Positions 16,162 through 17,759 of a stretch of DNA of 17,759 nucleotides are shown one piece after another; positions within the stretch are counted from its first letter, which is position 1, and each line of letters opens with the position of its first letter. Origin of the DNA: a bacterium (GTDB taxonomy: Bacteria; UBA9089; JAHJRX01). The DNA lies in NCBI GenBank assembly GCA_030017825.1, contig JASEGW010000020.1, forward strand, positions 1-17,759. The letters are read 5' to 3'. The notes below the pieces were generated by a model. That model was not told where the DNA came from. It worked only from the letters and a program-made list of their open reading frames with translations, and made no database searches. The position numbers were made by a program, and so were the translations under genes.

Positions 16162-17445
16162 TTATTGTGTTAAATTTAAAAATTTTAATTTGTACTTATA
16201 ATCAAGTTTGTCATCAACATCTACAAGACCAGTTTTTATTAAATGGGCATTAATAAAAGTTTTATTCTGTAAATACAAATAACAAAGCAGATTATTTTCG
16301 TTATCGTATTTTGGGCTATCAAATTTAATAAAAACCCTTTGGTTTTTTAATTTTGTTTGTAAAAACTCCATTGCCTTATCAAACATCTCTTTTTTCGTTC
16401 TGACACCAATTAGTTTAATCATTAAATCATTGTTTAATAAAACCTTTTCCGGATTTATGATTTGTTTTACAGAATACAAATCCATTCTTCCGCTCTCTGT
16501 AGAATCAATTTTTGAACCAAATTTCAATTTTTTTGGATCAATTTTTCTGCTAAATTTTATTGAATCTTTGAAAATATAGGGCAATTTAGAAATTTCATTT
16601 TTAAAATCTACTGCTTTATTTTTTTGCTCTATAACCTCAAATGCCGCATCTTTAAATAAATCGTCTTTATTGGCTCCGATTTTTTCTTTTATTATTGGCA
16701 GGAATTTTTTATTTACTTCGTAGCCGACAGAATTACGGTCTAAATTTTTTGCCGCAAGAGTAGTTGTTCCACTACCCAAAAATGGATCTAAAATCGTGTC
16801 GCCAATAAAACTAAACATTTTTATAAGCCGCTTTGGTAATTCTTCCGGAAACATTGCTAAATGTTTATCTTGTTTTGCACCATTAAAATTCCAATGTCCT
16901 GTAAAATACTGATTCCATTCCTCCTTGGACATTTTAGATTTTTCTTTTATCTCTCTTGAAATAAATGGCACTTCGCCAGATTTCTTAAAAATCAAAATAA
17001 ATTCATAATCCAATTTAATTATTCCATTTCTCGGATAAGGAAAACTGCCCATTATAGTTGCTCCGCCGGTAGTATTCATTGTCGTAGCTTTTTGCCAAAT
17101 AATCGCACCCATATAATCAAATCCTTGGGTTTCGCAAAATTTTATTATTTCCGTTCTAATAGGAATAACTTTGTAACGTCCATAATAAACAGAGCGAGCA
17201 AATTGGTCGCCGATATTTATACAAAGACGGCAACCGTCATTTAAAACTCTAAAACATTCTTTCCAAGCTAAATCAAGATTGTTGATGTAATCTTCATAAC
17301 TATCGTTAAAACCAATTTGATCCGAAGTGCCGTAATCTTTTAATTGCCAATAAGGCGGCGAAGTAATAATGAGATGAACAGACTTATCTTGTAGCTCTGC
17401 CATATTTCGGGAATCACCAATTATAATTTTATGATTGGTTTTCAT
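16162..17445 (-). CDS. DNA methyltransferase (N4-cytosine type) with SNase-like C-terminal domain
   Basis: This is a 427-residue modification enzyme of the leftward restriction operon. The catalytic motif IV TSPPYW (28-33) comes before the SAM-binding DPFLGSGTT (220-228), which is the beta-class order. SPPY favours N4-methylcytosine, as in CTAG methylases that partner MjaI-type enzymes. The catalytic part ends near residue 255. The next ~170 residues are extra. Within them, residues 334-425 follow the staphylococcal nuclease pattern: a L-I-G-V strand, an A-x-x-F-L helix, V-x-I-x-F-D, D-x-x-x-x-L-L-C-Y-L-Y-L, then F-I-N-A-x-L-I-K-T-G-L. The expected catalytic Arg, Asp, Glu and second Arg are Lys344, Arg349, Lys352 and Asn385, so nuclease activity is unlikely and a DNA-binding role is more plausible. 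Translation starts 5 nt after the controller stop, with AGGT at the end of the controller gene as ribosome site. Confidence 0.85.
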   Translation of the reverse strand: MKTNHKIIIGDSRNMAELQDKSVHLIITSPPYWQLKDYGTSDQIGFNDSYEDYINNLDLAWKECFRVLNDGCRLCINIGDQFARSVYYGRYKVIPIRTEIIKFCETQGFDYMGAIIWQKATTMNTTGGATIMGSFPYPRNGIIKLDYEFILIFKKSGEVPFISREIKEKSKMSKEEWNQYFTGHWNFNGAKQDKHLAMFPEELPKRLIKMFSFIGDTILDPFLGSGTTTLAAKNLDRNSVGYEVNKKFLPIIKEKIGANKDDLFKDAAFEVIEQKNKAVDFKNEISKLPYIFKDSIKFSRKIDPKKLKFGSKIDSTESGRMDLYSVKQIINPEKVLLNNDLMIKLIGVRTKKEMFDKAMEFLQTKLKNQRVFIKFDSPKYDNENNLLCYLYLQNKTFINAHLIKTGLVDVDDKLDYKYKLKFLNLTQ

Positions 17446-17450
17446 GCTAC

Positions 17451-17663
17451 CTATTTTATTAAATTCTCAATAGCAACGCCGAGCGTTTTTGCCAACTTTG
17501 CCATAATAAACACTGAAGGCTTTTTTATTACTCCTGTTTCGATTTTGGTCAGCGTCGTATAGGGAACATCTGCCTTTCTTGCAAACTTATCTTGTGAAAG
17601 CTCTAGTTTTGTCCGCAAGGATTTAATTTTTTTGCCTAACTTAGTTTCTTGACTATTTTCCAT
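17451..17663 (-). CDS. XRE-family transcriptional regulator, probable controller (C) protein
   Basis: This is a 70-residue protein made almost entirely of one Cro/C1-type helix-turn-helix domain (residues 10-65: LGKKIKSLRTKLELSQDKFA, then TTLTKIETG and the closing VFIMAKLAKTLGVAIENLI). Size and position as first gene of a C-M-R operon fit a restriction-modification controller, which delays nuclease expression after entry into a new host and then autoregulates. A candidate palindromic operator lies just upstream at 17671-17686. No Shine-Dalgarno precedes the ATG, and the -10 box ends only 11 nt before it, so the message is probably leaderless or nearly so. It could instead be a simple repressor of this operon and of the divergent rightward promoter. 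Confidence 0.85.
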   Translation of the reverse strand: MENSQETKLGKKIKSLRTKLELSQDKFARKADVPYTTLTKIETGVIKKPSVFIMAKLAKTLGVAIENLIK

Positions 17664-17666
17664 AAT

Positions 17667-17695
17667 TTGACAACATTATATTGTTGAGATATAAT
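17667..17695 (+). promoter_or_regulatory. Consensus sigma-70 promoter pointing rightward out of the window
   Basis: TTGACA (17667-17672) and TATAAT (17690-17695) are separated by exactly 17 bp, a perfect consensus. Transcription would begin near 17702. The remaining 58 bp show no convincing start codon with a ribosome site, so the gene served lies beyond the window. Its -35 box overlaps the candidate operator, so the controller protein could repress it. Confidence 0.6.
17671..17686. promoter_or_regulatory. Candidate controller operator (CAACA-N6-TGTTG)
   Basis: A perfect 5-bp inverted repeat, CAACA (17671-17675) and TGTTG (17682-17686), surrounds TTATAT. It overlaps the -10 box of the leftward controller promoter and the -35 of the rightward promoter. 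Small XRE controllers bind such short palindromes (C-boxes) next to their own promoter, so this is the obvious candidate site. Confidence 0.45.
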
Positions 17696-17703
17696 TCTAT
17701 CAT
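17675..17703 (-). promoter_or_regulatory. Promoter of the controller-methylase-nuclease operon
   Basis: On the minus strand TATAAT (17675-17680) is preceded, 17 bp upstream, by ATGATA (17698-17703), which matches TTGACA at 4 of 6 bases. The -10 ends 11 nt before the controller ATG, so the transcript leader would be only about 4-5 nt. It overlaps the opposed rightward promoter. Confidence 0.5.
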
Positions 17704-17759
17704 CATTAGACTTACTGCGAAATAACAGCAATAGATACAAAAAAGCTTATAGATGCCTG

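Noticed and set aside
17712..17759. A minus-strand open stretch ending in TAA at 17712-17714, reading a short hydrophobic peptide (ISFFVSIAVISQ)
   Set aside because: Only 15 codons before the window edge. Other frames on the plus strand are also open there, so it cannot be told from chance without the flanking sequence.
1..17759. Depletion of CTAG in the window as a sign of long residence of the restriction system
   Set aside because: CTAG is present many times by eye. The tetramer is rare in many bacteria anyway, so without an exact count against a proper background nothing can be concluded.

Overview
The window is a 17.8 kb piece of an AT-rich bacterial chromosome. The gene set suggests a diderm (outer-membrane) anaerobe: an apolipoprotein N-acyltransferase (lnt), a TPR lipoprotein of the kind found in diderms, and the aminotransferase (DapL) variant of lysine synthesis. 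Uncultured low-GC lineages such as Atribacterota or Aerophobota would fit, but this is an impression from gene content. No rRNA, tRNA or other strong taxonomic marker is present.

Positions 1-15362 are a rightward, tightly packed housekeeping region. argG-argH (last two steps of arginine synthesis) lead through a small TPR lipoprotein gene into lysA-dapF-dapA-dapB. After a 168-bp gap come dapL-folB-recG, joined by 4-nt ATGA overlaps. dapA, dapB, dapL, dapF and lysA together cover every step from aspartate semialdehyde to lysine by the DapL route. Next are a dGTPase-type triphosphohydrolase (dgt), glycogen synthase (glgA) and lnt; lnt overlaps the end of glgA.

The intergenic gaps carry two small repeat families. 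The first is a 68-bp element present twice (7222-7289 and 12296-12363), with 11-12 bp terminal inverted repeats and what look like 8-bp target duplications, so it is a MITE-like non-autonomous transposable element. Its GTAA ends and 8-bp duplications resemble IS66-family elements. The second has a TCGAACTCAGG arm: one copy lies in front of dgt as a perfect inverted repeat (11140-11195), and a diverged copy lies in front of argG.

Positions 15376-17759 are an accessory island. lnt stops where the family normally has a last membrane helix. It is followed by an orphan coding-like fragment and then by a leftward three-gene restriction-modification operon: XRE-type controller, N4-cytosine-type methyltransferase and an MjaI-like endonuclease. 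The methyltransferase has a long C-terminal extension that looks like a catalytically degenerate staphylococcal-nuclease (SNase) fold. Upstream of the controller, two opposed promoters overlap a short palindrome (CAACA-N6-TGTTG), a good candidate controller operator. The controller message would be nearly leaderless. The rightward promoter matches the sigma-70 consensus exactly and points out of the window.
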